Below, piece by piece: positions 49,289 through 61,715 of a stretch of 64,000 nucleotides of DNA. The stretch's first letter is position 1; each line of letters begins with the position of its first letter. Below the pieces are notes generated by a model. It worked only from the letters and a program-made list of their open reading frames with translations, did not search any database and was not told where the DNA came from. A program made the position numbers and the translations under genes. Origin of the DNA: Todiramphus chloris collaris (lineage: Eukaryota; Chordata; Aves; Coraciiformes; Alcedinidae); the NCBI GenBank assembly GCA_025345505.1, contig JANVCC010000152.1:629318-693317 (forward strand), written 5' to 3'.

Positions 49289-49411
49289 CTAAAAAACTGC
49301 CTTCTACAAATTCTTTGAATCTACCATGTAATGTGGAACAGATTTCAGACAGATGACTTTTAAATAATAACATGTAGTACAGAGAGGACAACAAAATTTT
49401 CTCATTTGTTG
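49289..49411 (-). other. Candidate coding exon, 123 bases (unidentified)
   Basis: Minus-strand acceptor tctctcttttacatttag precedes a 123-base open segment that includes SLYYMLLFKSHLSEIC and HGRFKEFVEGSF, followed by TTTTTTAG|GTGGAA. The intron to 49084 would be 204 bases, and the joined frame stays open. The frame is also open without splicing, so the intron is not proven. Confidence 0.22.
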
Positions 49412-50096
49412 CTAAATGTAAAAGAGAGAAAAGACACTGCGGTAGCCACCCTATTATTCCATTGTGGTCAATGGAAAGCAATAGGCATTTTCAGCATATA
49501 ACTCATGTGATCCATTGTAGAAAGCTGAGATTAACTGAGGCTTAAAAGAAAATATTTCTCCCTGCTGACCATAAGGGAAGAGGAAACTATTTCATATGTA
49601 GGCATTTATGTTTGACCAGGTGGCTCCTCCTGCAGGTTTCCCAAACATAAAGTGTCTTTGTTCAAGGAGACTTTCCACAGGCACATCACTGTTTGTGCCA
49701 GCTCAAAGGCCATGGGCAAATAAACTGATCTGGTGTCTCTTCCAAAGTCCATAATCTCCCATAACCTGTCAGCCTCCCTCCATATTTCATGAAGAAACAG
49801 GCAACTGGGTTTTCAGATACTCTACAGATATCCTCCTTGGGTTTTTTCAATCAAATATGTGTTACTAGGTATAGAACTGCATAGTTTCATTAATAGTGTA
49901 TTTTTCTGCACCAAATATCTTCAATATACTTAGAAATCAAAAACCTTCTTCTCCAAGGGAGGTCTTCAGAGTTTCTAATACTAGGTATTGACTCTGCTCT
50001 TATTCATTAGGCTTGAGCAAACAGGGTGTTTATACTAGACATTTTATGCAGCAAGTTTACTTTATTGTTACACATAATCACATAGGTGGTTAAAAA

Positions 50097-50262
50097 AATA
50101 GCTTCCCAGAAAGGATGTTCAAGGCTCTATCCTTGGAGGCTGTGAAGACCTAACTGTATAAAGACCTGAGCAACATGGTTTCATCTTATGGCTGACCCAG
50201 CTTTGAGCAGAAGGTCAGACTAGAGACCTTTTGAAATGTCTTATAAACTAAATTATGCTATA
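50097..50262 (+). mobile_element. CR1 LINE 3' end fragment, plus strand, diverged
   Basis: The order of blocks fits a CR1 3' UTR: ccttggaggctgtgaagacc, gtataaagacctgagcaaca, ctgacccagctttgagcaga, ggtcagactagagacctttt and cctta-like end with ttatgctataat in place of the terminal repeats. Substitutions are many, so the copy is old. No coding part remains. Confidence 0.8.
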
Positions 50263-53200
50263 ATCCCATTCTGGTTTATTTCACAGGTCCAAAAAGTGAC
50301 AAAGTGAAGCAAAAATAAAGGACTTTGCATTAAAGATTTTACTCCCCAATTTCTAAAATGATGAAATTTTGGATTTATACCAGCACTGATATATTCTTGC
50401 CCTGTTCCAACACTTTTCCCTAGTCATTTGTCATTTGCCATGGTTAGAGACAAGATACTGAACTGATAGACTTTTGGTCTGACATAGTAGGGCTTTTCTG
50501 ATGACTGACATAAGGAAAATGAGGTATTGTGTATCTGTCAAGGCTGACAGTAATATGTTGTCAGAGGTTTCCATGGAAGCAGCATGGCATAGTCCAGTGT
50601 CAAGAGTGCTGTATAAATAATGTCTTTGTAATACTCAAGCTGCAGATTATTAGAAAACAGAGAAAGTTCCCATGACAAATCATACTGTATGGCAGGGGGT
50701 AACCAAAAGACAACCTGCTGCATCATGCCAACAAAACCACAAGGATTTCAAAATGTTAAATGTAAGTTCACAGCTGCAACTAAATTAATATCCTGAGTGC
50801 AGGAGTACAAGAATAGAAACTATCCTCCAAAAAGTTTAAGAATTTTCTAATTTAACAGTATCAAAGGTTGCATCTATTTAGTGTTTTAGTCCAGATCAGA
50901 AGTTCATGTCTGAAGCAATCACCTTAACCTCCAGGTTTCAGCTTGCATGGCAGAGTACCCTCAGAATGCAGCTGGATTCCTTACCAATGAATCCAAGCAG
51001 GGAGCTGCACCTCCTGCACACTAACCAGAGGTGACCATTGGGCTTCCAGGGTGGTCCAACATAAAACTTACAAAATGCATACATTGTGGACATCAGGACC
51101 TCTGCAACAGCTCCAAGTTCCACCCCTATTGCTCCATACTATTGCTGATAGTAACATAGACAGAGATGTTGAACAGCTAAAATCAAAGATCATAAGGGAA
51201 GAGGTCCCCAAAATTAGATTCAGGGATTAGTCCTTCTGGATTAAATAGCTGAACCTCAAAAATCTGGGGGACTTGGAGAATACTTTATCAGGAGGCTTGT
51301 TGCTTATGAGTAGTTTGGGAGTTACTCCACTGATGCTTATGAACCTCATCCTGCTGCAGACCTCTTATGTGGTGGCTGGTGACACCAGTCACCACCGCAG
51401 AAGCCATCTCTGCCTGTATCCTGAATCCACCTTTTTGCAAGGAGGGTGATCATGATTCAGAGCACATGCCAGAAGTCACCCTATAATTGTCCTTTGTTGT
51501 CTTCCTCATAATATCTCTAAATGCACCATTTGAGGGAATGAAGTGAAGTGAGCCGAAACAGTTGTGACTAATGTTGCTACAATCACTCTGAGTTTCATTC
51601 AGATCAGTAAATTGCAGATTCTGAATACTTGGGAAATTCCTCACTTTTGAACTTCCAATCATTTCTTCAGCTGACTCTGTATTTCTCAAACTCCACAAAA
51701 TAAAGTACAACAGATCCTGTAAACTCTGACATCACTGAAGGTCTAAAGGAGGGAAGTAGAAAGGGAGGAAGAGGGCCAGAGAAGTCAAATTCATTCAGAC
51801 ATTTCTGCGAACACTCACATGTGGTGGTAAGGGGCACCCTGGAGAGCCCATCAGAAGAAGCCCAAAGCAGAGCCCTGGCCAGCTGACCTGCAGACCCGCA
51901 GAATGTCTCTTCTACCTCTGCCCAAAGACTGCCAACAAAAATGGAGCAAGACTAATCCACAAAGTATTACACATACTGTTTAAGTCAACTGAATTTATCG
52001 TTTATGATCAACTCAAAGGTCCACTTTCAATGTTCATCAAGTCAGTGGTAGTTGGGGATGTTTACCACATTTGACATTTCTGCAATTTCCTTTATACGTG
52101 AAGGTTTAATTTATGAAATGTTAATCTTCTAATATTTCAAGCAAATACTTAGAGGTCAATCACGTCATTCCACCCAGGTTTTACCACTCAAATTATTGCT
52201 CACTTGTAATAACATCATGTGAAAAGTTAACCTACCTTGTGTGGCAAACAATAACAGCTACTACGTGTCATAAACTTCATTTTTGTTTTTACAGGAGTAA
52301 AAGAAAATGCAAAAATAATCAATTTCACTAGACTGAAATTAGTTTTTCTTTCATAATATCTGTCATAGGACTATGACCACAAGCCTCATATAAAATAAAA
52401 TAGAATAGCAAAATATCATGGAAAATACTAGCCAAAGCTGGATCTGGGCTGTTTTATACATATAGCAGCAATATAAACTATGATACGTTACTGCAAGTAC
52501 CGGTATGAATGGTAACATTTATTGTCACAGACCTCAGTGCGTCTGAACAAAAGATGGTTGGAAAACAAAATACCTTGCTAAAATTACCATTATTGACAAA
52601 AAGATAATGGCTATGGTTTCAGATCAAGAACATATAATCACATCAGAAAAGTTAATGCTTCTCCCTGAAATGCAAAAGACAAGTGGAAATCCCTGAACCA
52701 CATCACAACAGGGACATGAGCTTGACCTTGTTCATCTGTGACTGAGTTCTCAAATGATCAGGTTAACAAGTACCCTCAGCTGATCTTCTCTAATGTGCTT
52801 GGGTTTTCAGGGGTAATTGCAAAGCATCTTCATTTCACTCTGCAATGGAAGAACTGCTCTAAAATCCTTATTTCTAAAGAACTGGAAATGTTGTCTAACA
52901 GTCAGTTTCCTTTTTCCCAAATAAATATTGGTAAAAACTTCATTTTAAGAGAGCTCTGCAGTATTAGGCATTCAGCTGAAGAAGTTTAAAAGAAATATCA
53001 TTGGTTATGCAGAACTTTTTTTATGCTGTCATAAAGCCAGAAGAAGTCAATTAGGTCTAGTACTTCATTAATGATGTTCACAAATCACATTTATGGCAGG
53101 TCTTATATCTATTGCTCTGTTAGAATATGCCATTTGGAAAGTGTAGTTTTGACATCCTTATATGATGGCACTGCAGCTACTGCTGGGGTAATTAATTTTT

Positions 53201-56200
53201 ACTTGTGCTCTGGAGAAACCAAGCAAAACTTTCTAAGACATTTGGCCAATTACACACTCTTTAGGGCAATGAAGCCTTTGCAGAAAGCTTGGCTTTATAT
53301 TACCTCTATGATCAAAACTTTAATGAAATTTCTTCATGACAGAAGCCACAGGACTACTGAGAAAAAGCTACAAAAATAAATTAATGCACAATTGTGAATC
53401 TGCAAAAAGACATATCTTTCAGGTTTCTGACTTTTTATTAATGTTCTCCACCAAGCAGCCTCCCCCGTGTACAGTTGTAACAGATATTACAAGAACATCT
53501 TTTCCTTTTGATAAATGATAAAGGCCATCCATGGGATCTTCATAATGGGAGTGTTGTATTCCCTTTGTTTTATTACAGTATTTCCAGAGGAAAGGTGTTA
53601 CACTGTTCTCATGGGGAAAACTTGGAAGGACTGGAGTTCTTTTATGGATGCACCAACATAAAAAACTACAGAGGAACCTGGGGAATTGCAAGCTGTTTTG
53701 CAGCTCTGATACAGCATAGCTCCTTTAATATATCTGTCAGAGTATTGTAAAAAAAAAAAAAAAAAAAGCAGTGAAGTTTAAACAGAGCAACAAAAACTGT
53801 AGTTTAGGAAGAGACCAAAGTGTGAAGACCCTTCCTGACTATGGCTCCGTGGTACAGACAACCCTGCACAAACGTGATATCCTCACACACATGCACAGCT
53901 CAGGTACACAGAGTAGGGAGCTGAGCTTGCAAAATTTCTTGGCTGCAGCCTCATCTGCATATTGTTTCTGAGTCACAGAGAATGTTAATGACTTATTGGA
54001 AATGCAAGTAGAGGAAATAAGGCACCTGCAGCATACGGACACACTGTAGCTCAGCTGAGCATCCTTAAATTCCTCAAATTGCCCAGTGAGTGAGTCTCAT
54101 GTGCCTCCCAGCTCATGTGACTACCCCAGCACAGGATGAGGGTATCAAATCTTACAGTAACTTGTGCATTCCTGATCAAGTCAATACATGGGTCCAGATG
54201 GTGAGCTGCCCTAAGCTATGCAGTATGGGTCAGCTCCTCAGGCAGAGCAAACTGGCAGTGCCAGAGGCCAAGGGACACTGCAACAGGCCTGTGGAAACAG
54301 AAGAGGGGAGATGGAGGCAGGCTGAGGAGACAAAACCATGAGGGAGAAGGAAATTCTGTAATACAAAGTACAGATTTCTGTTGTTTTTAACCCTGCTTTT
54401 TCTATGCTCACTCTTGAAAATCTTTTTTTCGATCCTCAAAGACAAAACACATGTACAAAACATTTGTGTAAACATTTCCTTGGCAGTGCAGAGAAGAACC
54501 AGGCTCTGCTGCAGACCCTTCAGATTATGTCTCCTGAATCTGTACTGTGCAGTAGTTATCTGTGAAGTCATTCAGGTGTGGGATAACCCAGAAAATATGC
54601 CAGTGTCTGTACAAGGAGCCCAAAGGCACATTACCCCCTTGTCTGACTTTCCTGAGGAACGCTCCCAGCAGCACGAGATGGGAACACTGGATACGCAAGT
54701 TGCTGACCTAGATCTTGATGCAGATCTGCACTTTGGTGATAGCAAAAGCCACCCTGCCTGCCTCTCACCACAGATAACAATGGAGGAATCAATCATCTAA
54801 CTGGCTGTGACCCCATGATAATCACATACAAATGCAAAAATAAATCACAGCTCTTGGTTAATGCTCTCTACCACAGGGTAGAAACTTCACTTTTTTTGGT
54901 GCTTCAGAGAGTATCCAAAATTTTCGTGAGGGATGCTTATCCTCTTTTGGGGCTGTTATTTTTATATTTGATTGGTTTGCCTTTACCAAGCAATCTGCAG
55001 AAAGGTATCTGTGAAAATTATGAAATATAAATGTATTTCCTGATTTATGTTTCTTTTACTGTAGCTTATTTAAAGAATTAATAACACGTAAGTTGATATT
55101 TACTTGTTCCTGTTAACATTTTTCCTTGTCAGGCCAGGAGAGCAGCACAAAGCAATAAGGAGAACACAGGATGGTGCAGAAGTGGTCAGCAGTGGCAGCT
55201 GCTGGGGACCTAGCAAGAGCATCTCATCAGGATACTAAGGCTTGTTACAAGGAGGAAATAAGGAATTAGAAATGCAGTCCTCATGAAGAATTGTGTTAAA
55301 AGGTAAAAGGGCTGATTTCTGTGCAGGTCAGAGAGACAGTGGCCCAGGGATCACAGAAGAGGTTTTGAAGTCTAGACAGGAGCTCTCATGCCTGCTCCGC
55401 TGCTCTTGGGTGACCCCAGTGAAGTGCCTGTCAGTTTGCTAATACTCAGCTGGGCAATTCTACTGCAGTATTTACTGTTAAATACCTGCAGGCAAGCTAC
55501 TGCTGAAGAACACAACACAGCAATAAGCAGCAAATCAAACGCTGCAGGGGTTCCGCTTTGCACTGATTTTCAGAGATAAGTCCATCCCACACAAGAGGAG
55601 AGGTGGAAACTGGAGCGACACTCAGCAACACATAGCACAGCCCAAGGGATGATCATCCTATTAGCCAAGAGCTTTAGCCAAACATGCCCCATTTTCACAA
55701 GGCTCATCAGCTGGAAGAGCACAAACCACTACAATATCCAAGCAGGCTCACGCTTTGTGATGCAGGAAGCTACTGCGGTACCTGAGCTTCCTAGAAGACT
55801 CATAAAACCCACCAACCAAATACAGAAAATAATAATGTTTAATGTAGCAAAAGGTTATTAGTGGTCTTCAGTGTGTGGTTGACAGGAAGTGTGGTTTGTT
55901 GTAGGTCAGAGACATGTCCCTGAGAGCAGACCTAAAAGGCTTGGTGCAGTAGGACTACTCCACTCCTCTTTTCACTGATTCCCCACCATGGAGGTCACTT
56001 CAGTCTCATTGGCTCCACAGCACCTGACAATACTTGGAGGGTAAGAAGTCCCTTCTCTTTCTGCAGCTGAATCCTCTCCTAATGGTAATGAGGCACCCAG
56101 AAAGAAAGCATTTACTGAGACAAACATCATCATCTGTCAAAGCCATGGCGATAATAAAACCTCAGTTGCCAGAATTCACTTATATTGAGTGATGGGTGGG

Positions 56201-59200
56201 TGGATTCAACAGCCATGAACTCTTAACTAAATGCATTTTTCCTATAAATTCCCCTGGTACATTAACTTTTACTGATAGCAAATAGCTGCCCTGTCTCTAA
56301 GGAAATCCATATTAATCTTACAAACCTGCAGGACAGAAGAGGCAGCCATTGCTGACTCAGACACATATCATGGCCCTGTTTCTCCAGACCTTTGCATCTC
56401 CTGTAGACATTGCTACAAAATGCCCCCAGAGCAGAGAGTTGCCCACTTTGCATAAGTGTAGATATTCATCTAGACAAAGCCCTGGAGTCTGGCGGGAAAA
56501 GAAGCCAAGGCACTAACTCCAAGATGTCTGAAGCAGGCTGTCAATTAAATGAGCTGAAACCAGCTTACTGATGGCAGTTTAAATGACAGGCTCCTCAATT
56601 ATTTTCAATGAGGACTGGGAGGAAAAAAAAAAAAAAAGTCCATGGCATGCCTTCTAGTTGGTCAGGTCAGGATAGCTGGGCTGACCAAATGGTGAAAGGA
56701 GGAGCTATCACTGGTCCCTGGGGTCACTGACTGTGCTGTGGCTGCAGGTCTGCAAAGAAGGGACCTGGTCACCAGCTCCTCTCCAGTGTGCTTCAACTGA
56801 TCTTTAGGTACCGAGGAGCAGCATGATTATCCTCCTAACCCCAATCTTCATTCAGTACAAGTCTGTGAGAAACCATGAAGAGGCAAGGAAGCCCTGGAGA
56901 CAAAAGTATGTTAAAAAAGACCCTCTAGGAGGTGAAGTAAAAAGGTCAGGACATTTTACCTTTACTTGGAAATTCATATTATATCACATTTCTAAGACAT
57001 TTCCTGGGGATAAGAGATGATTTTTTTTTCAGCCAGCTCTACACAATTAATGAAAACCTTCAACTTGCCAGGACCCTGGGGTCCCCTGGGGGCAATCGTC
57101 CCAATTAACATTTTCTTGATTGCTTATCATTAGGCTTTTAGAGTGTGAAAAAGTGTTGCAGAGAAATCACAGTTCAGACATGCAGCTAATCCAGTGGAAC
57201 ATTTTTATTGTTGCATCTGAGTAAGGAAGCCATAAAACTGAGAGAGAGAAACTGTGCTGAATCTTTCCAGCTCTTTGAGCAAGTACCCCCCTAAGATTTT
57301 GCAAGACTTCCACTCTCCCAGCTGTAATTTATATAGCCCAAAACCTATGGCTTGTGTAGGAGTTTGTTACGTGCTTTATTCTCTCATAACTTATACTTGA
57401 GGCCTGGTAGTGCAGAAAGTGTTGGCGAATTTCAGGTTCAAGGCACACCAGGGAAGCTCTTCCAATAATCCCAGGGTGAATCAAGAGCTGAAAAAATTAT
57501 TAATGGAGATAATAATTGTCCCTTTATCTCCTCTGCCTGCAGAGTCTACACACACAGGCTTTTGTCTTTGTCTAAGGACCGTCTCAAACATTCTTTAGCA
57601 CAGACAATGTTGTTGAAAAGGCTCACAGGAATTTGCAGCACAACATTCCCATTAAAAATCAGAGGAATCTGTACTTTTAAAACATACACAAGTGGTTTTG
57701 AACCTGCTGTTATGTGAGCATTGGCCCAGCCTCAGCTGTGACTAGCTCTCTCAGTTAAGCTAGACCATGTGTAGAAGGAAAAATAGGAGTCATCTGAGGA
57801 ATAGAGCTGCAGGGGAGAAATGGATATATTACAGGTTACTGGGGAGTCCAAAACTACACACAGTGGTTGAGGTTCACTCATAAATCACAAACAGAGAGAA
57901 AGAATCATGCTCCTCAATCTACTGCCTACATTTTCACTAATGCAGCCCATGATGTAGTTCTGCACCCTTCTTCACTGCAAGAACATATTGCTGGTTCTTG
58001 TTCAACTTGTTGACCATCAGGACTCCCCAGTTTTCATAGAAATAGAGATGTCCACACCCTCCAATCCACACCCAGCCTGCATTGTTTTGTAGGATTATGC
58101 TGGCCCAGGTTCAGGACTTAATGTTCCCCATTACCCTATTAGATAACCCTCCAAAAGCAACACTGTTTGATATGTGCTGCTATCCACTGAAACAATAAGG
58201 GCAGAATGGAAAGTATGCTACAAGAGTGAGGCTGGACAGGCTGCTTGAGAATACATACTGGAGAAAACTCCAGTGGCTGGATGGACAGGGGACTTTCATC
58301 ACGCCGTTCCAGCTGCAGGTCCTTCCTGACATTCTCAGTGGTCATAACTGGTCAGAAAAAAAAGCCTTCTAGATGTCACTGGGGTGTTGTGAGGATTGTT
58401 TGGAAATAGCTATTTACTTCAGAGAGACTTATCCTGAAGCACTGTGAGGGCCACAGGAGGTTCCTATTGCTTGTATCTTACAAGGATCACTCTATTGACC
58501 GTATGGAAGCCAGCAGAGGAGCAGGAGGATTAATTATATCTGTTCCTCTCTCAGTAATTACTAAACATCCATATTGCATAATGTTTGTCCCCAGTATTTC
58601 TAAAAATAAATAACTTTACTTGCAGTTGTGATTATAAGGCAAAATTAAAAACCTGAAATCAAGTATCCTGACTCTTCCATGTGGATATCTCAGCAGGGGA
58701 ATAGGCTCCAGACAAGAATATCTGTATTTCCTTACCAGTCACTGGGCTTAACAGGAATGAAATAGAAGTAGCCAACAATTCCAGATATGTTCCATGTTAC
58801 ACCTACCACATTAAGTGCAGCCAGGATCACTGTGTCCAGCACAGTGACCAAAATGTCTAAAATGCAGTAGCCCCAGCTATCCAAAGACCCACCTGCCCCA
58901 TATAGATGACGATTCTCTGTATGGCATGGAGTAAGGACAAAACACTCTCCTGTTTCTCGTTTCTTCAGCTTCTAAACCCCCAGAAGATGAAGGGCAACGA
59001 AGGCAATGGCTTCTGCTCCTAGCTTATTTTCAACTAGGGAACACATGGTTGAAATGAACCTAAATGCTGCTAAACAGAGTTAAGCATTCCTGAACTGTTC
59101 CTTTGAGCTTTGCTTCCATTTTTACTCAGTATTTACTAAGCATTGACACCCCACAATCCCCAGTGATCCATAATTCATCACTTGGACACTATGTGCACAC

Positions 59201-59599
59201 TTTTTCCCACAACTAACCCTCAGGGTGCCATGTTTGTACCTTCATGTATGTCTCCAATATCATACATTTAGGAGTGTTCAATTACAGTGACATTAACATT
59301 CAGATAGAGCTATCAAAGCACAAGTCATGTAACTATTCAACAGGAAGCTCAAAACCCTACTGGATTGTTCACTAAGCTCGTTAGGCACACAATTCATCCA
59401 CCAGCAGGTGAAGGAGCCTTCTCCCAAATCCAGAACAGAATGTCAAGCTGTATTTAAACTAATAAACAATATGAACCAAGGAACTGTGTCTCTACTGGGG
59501 CCACCAGTCTGGTGCCAGATAAGTCTGGTTTTGGGTACTTCTGATACATAATACATATCATGAATACTATGCTTTTGTCCATATGTCCCCAATGATGCT
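50263..59599. other. Unannotated sequence, about 9.3 kb
   Basis: No recognisable transposon or gene. Contains A runs at 53749-53767 and 56623-56637. Plus-strand frames at 52738-52989 and 53071-53379 lie in the same frame, separated by stops, and end before the A19 run. This could be a decayed retrocopy but I recognise no parent gene. A minus-strand frame at 51450-51710 and a 139-codon plus-strand frame at 54381-54800 also lack known motifs. Confidence 0.45.
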
Positions 59600-60023
59600 G
59601 AAAGATTCCCAGATTTTAAAGGTCTGGATCAACTCTCTTAGGGGGAAAGGCTGAGAGACCTGGGGCTGTTTAGTCAGGAGAAGAGAAGACTGAGAAGGGA
59701 TCTTATCAATGCTTATAAATTTCTAAAGGGCAAGTCTCAAGAATATGGGGCCAAACTCTTGTCAGTGGTACCCAGCGACAGGACAATGGGTGACAGGCAC
59801 AAACTGGAACACAGGAAGTTACACGTCAACATAAGGAAAAACCTCTTTACTTTGAGAGTGACAGAGCACTGGAATAGGCTGCCCAGAGAGGTTATGGAGT
59901 CTCTTTCTCTGGAGACTTTCAAAACCTGCCTGAATATGTTCCTGTGTGGCCTGCCCTAGGTGAACCTGCTTTAGCAGGAGGTTTGGACTAGATTATCTCC
60001 AGATGATTCTGTGATTCTGTGAT
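59600..60023 (+). mobile_element. CR1 LINE, 5'-truncated, plus strand
   Basis: It begins near the LEHLSYEERLREL-type region of ORF2 (ctgagagacctggggctgtt at about 59651), runs through the ORF2 C terminus, and ends with ggtttggactagattatctc and two copies of gattctgt at 60006-60021. The same CR1 type as 763-1765 (ends FLCGLP/FLCGMP then CTGCTTTAGCAGGAGG), in opposite orientation. Confidence 0.95.
59640..59959 (+). pseudogene. CR1 ORF2 C-terminal fragment
   Basis: Translation shows the conserved tail of the CR1 reverse transcriptase protein: GLFSQEKRR-like at 59670-59700, then SVVPSDRTMGDRHKLEHRK (from 59762), [18 protein letters not shown] and [15 protein letters not shown], ending at the normal stop codon at 59957-59959. 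All catalytic domains are missing because of 5' truncation, so no activity is possible. The short frame is intact, which suggests this copy is younger than the one at 60.9 kb. Confidence 0.88.
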
Positions 60024-60059
60024 GAAGGTGGACAATTATCAAAGCAGGCTTCCAGGCTT

Positions 60060-60178
60060 CTCTGTGTTTACTGATATTCACATCTTGACCTGACAAGGTC
60101 CTGGACCTGCTATAAGCTGGGCCTTAGACTAGATACCTCCCAGACTGTATGGTTCCACTGCTCCATGATTCTGACCAA
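60060..60178 (+). mobile_element. Probable second CR1 3' tail, plus strand
   Basis: Blocks gacaaggtcctggacctgct, ccttagactagatacctccc and ccatgattctg follow the pattern of a CR1 3' terminus (ttggactagatgacctccc...ccatgattctg). It starts about 40 bp after the CR1 that ends at 60023. It may be an older copy into which, or beside which, the other inserted. Confidence 0.55.
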
Positions 60179-60934
60179 ATGTTCCTAGAACTAGCATAAA
60201 GGAAACTGGTTTCAATCTAAATATAGCTACTTTTAATCCAAGTACAGCTAAATAATCTTTGATTAAGAATTTATTGAGTTGGAGAGATATCAGATTTTTT
60301 TTTCATACTTTCAGATACCTCACACCAGTTAATCTAGGAGGAAGTTATATAAATTCCATACTCTTTTCCTTTCTGTGCATCTGAAAAAATCTTCACTTTA
60401 CAGTTGGCTTCCAAACAGTAGATTGCAGAATCAAGCCCTCAGTTAAGACTGCAGGAGTTTTTTATTCATTTTGTCTCTATTGCCCTGCTTCCCACAGGCA
60501 GTATGCAATTACTTTAAGGAAAATAATATATATTACCCAGCAATAGCCATGACACTTCCTAGTCACATCTACTGGGAAGCACAGCACTGCTGTAAAGTGC
60601 CCATTTGTAGGTAGAAAGTCACATGAATGAACCATCCACTTGATTTCTGGAAAAGTAACATGGAGAGACTCAACTTGGTGAAACAGAACTATGCAAAGAG
60701 CTGTTCAGATTCAGACTTCCAGGATACCTCCCAAACCCCTGAAACTCCCAAGAGTGCTACATTTGTCATCCCATCCTGTGAAGACCCCAACTATAAGATT
60801 TTAAAAGGCTCTTCTGAGCATTATGGCTAATTAAGATGCAAAACCATCAAGTTTTATGAAAGAGTTTACTCATTATATCTTACATTATCTACATAATATA
60901 TATGATATATATAACTATGGGAAAGGGAGAAATT
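60179..60934. other. Unannotated sequence
   Basis: No repeat recognised. A 67-codon plus-strand frame at 60627-60830 (contains SDSDFQDTSQTPETPK) has a protein-like composition but no identified homologue, and its length is not significant. An AT-only stretch with atatatgatatata lies near 60896. Confidence 0.45.
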
Positions 60935-61715
60935 TAAAGGGGCTCTTCCAGCTTTCAGACAAGCTCAGCCTGCCTTTGACCATCTCTGACAGAGCAGATC
61001 TTCCTTAAAAATTGACAGTGCCTGGGACTGCACACACTCCCAAGGCAATCTGTTCCAGTGCTTAACTATCTTTATAGTTAGAAAGTTTCTCCTAATATCT
61101 AACCTGAATCTCCCTTGCTACAAATTACGCTGATTACTTCCCATCGTACCCTCCATGGACACAGAAAATCATTGATCACCAGCCTCCTTAAACTTTTAAT
61201 ATTGCTGAAGATGCCAATCCTGTTCCTCACTTTTCCTTCTCTTTTCTAGACAAGATGATCCCTCCCACTTTTTCTCATAGGTCACATTTCTCTCTGTTGA
61301 TCATCTTTCAAGTTAGTCTGTTTTTTTTCTTAAAATGTGACATCCAAAAGAGTACTCCAACACAGACCTTGCAAATGTGAAGTGAAAGAAATTACTTAAC
61401 ACCATATCTCACCTAGGACATCCCTGTCAATGCATTCAAGAGAGATACTGGTACTTTTTATGACAACATTAAGTTGTTGACCTGTCTTCTGTTTATGGTC
61501 AAACACTACCACCAGATCTTTTTGCATAGCTGTAGAGTAACCACTTTCCTCCACTCTGTATTGATTTTTTCTTTCCTAAATTATAGTCTTTGGATTGGTC
61601 TTTACTGAATTCCACTTCTGTGTTTTTAAATCATCTATATATGATTTTAATAAGATTAAGTTCACTTTTAAGCCCATCTTCCAGAATGCTTGAAGCCCCT
61701 GTCATATTGTCATTC
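60935..61715 (-). mobile_element. Old, diverged CR1 LINE fragment, minus strand
   Basis: The plus strand carries complements of an ancient CR1 3' region in correct order: ctgttccagtgcttaactat, tatagttagaaagtttctcc, taatatctaacctgaatctc, ttctcataggtcacatttct, gagtactccaacacagacct, then ORF2-derived blocks (acatccctgtcaatg, ccaccagatctttttgcat, ttggtctttactgaattcca). Many substitutions and indels leave no open frame. This type is shared widely among amniotes and is older than the bird-specific copies at 763 and 59600. Confidence 0.85.

Larger units (their letters stand above)
47712..50096. other. Unannotated sequence with minus-strand exon-like segments
   Basis: No transposon recognised. A 160-codon minus-strand frame at 48999-49481 includes two exon-like pieces listed separately. 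Confidence 0.45.

Noticed and set aside
48999-49481. 160-codon minus-strand open frame as an intact single-exon gene
   Set aside because: In this base composition about one frame of this length is expected by chance in 64 kb. No start context or known domain is seen. Only exon-like parts are reported, at low confidence.
54381-54800. 139-codon plus-strand open frame
   Set aside because: A hydrophobic start followed by an acidic end looked protein-like, but there is no recognised motif or splice structure, and the length is not significant.
58732-58971. Minus-strand open segment with a transmembrane-like stretch and a possible acceptor at 58972
   Set aside because: Seventy-nine codons without an ATG. 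Dozens of open segments of this length are expected by chance here, and the acceptor (ctgggggtttag) is broken by a G run.
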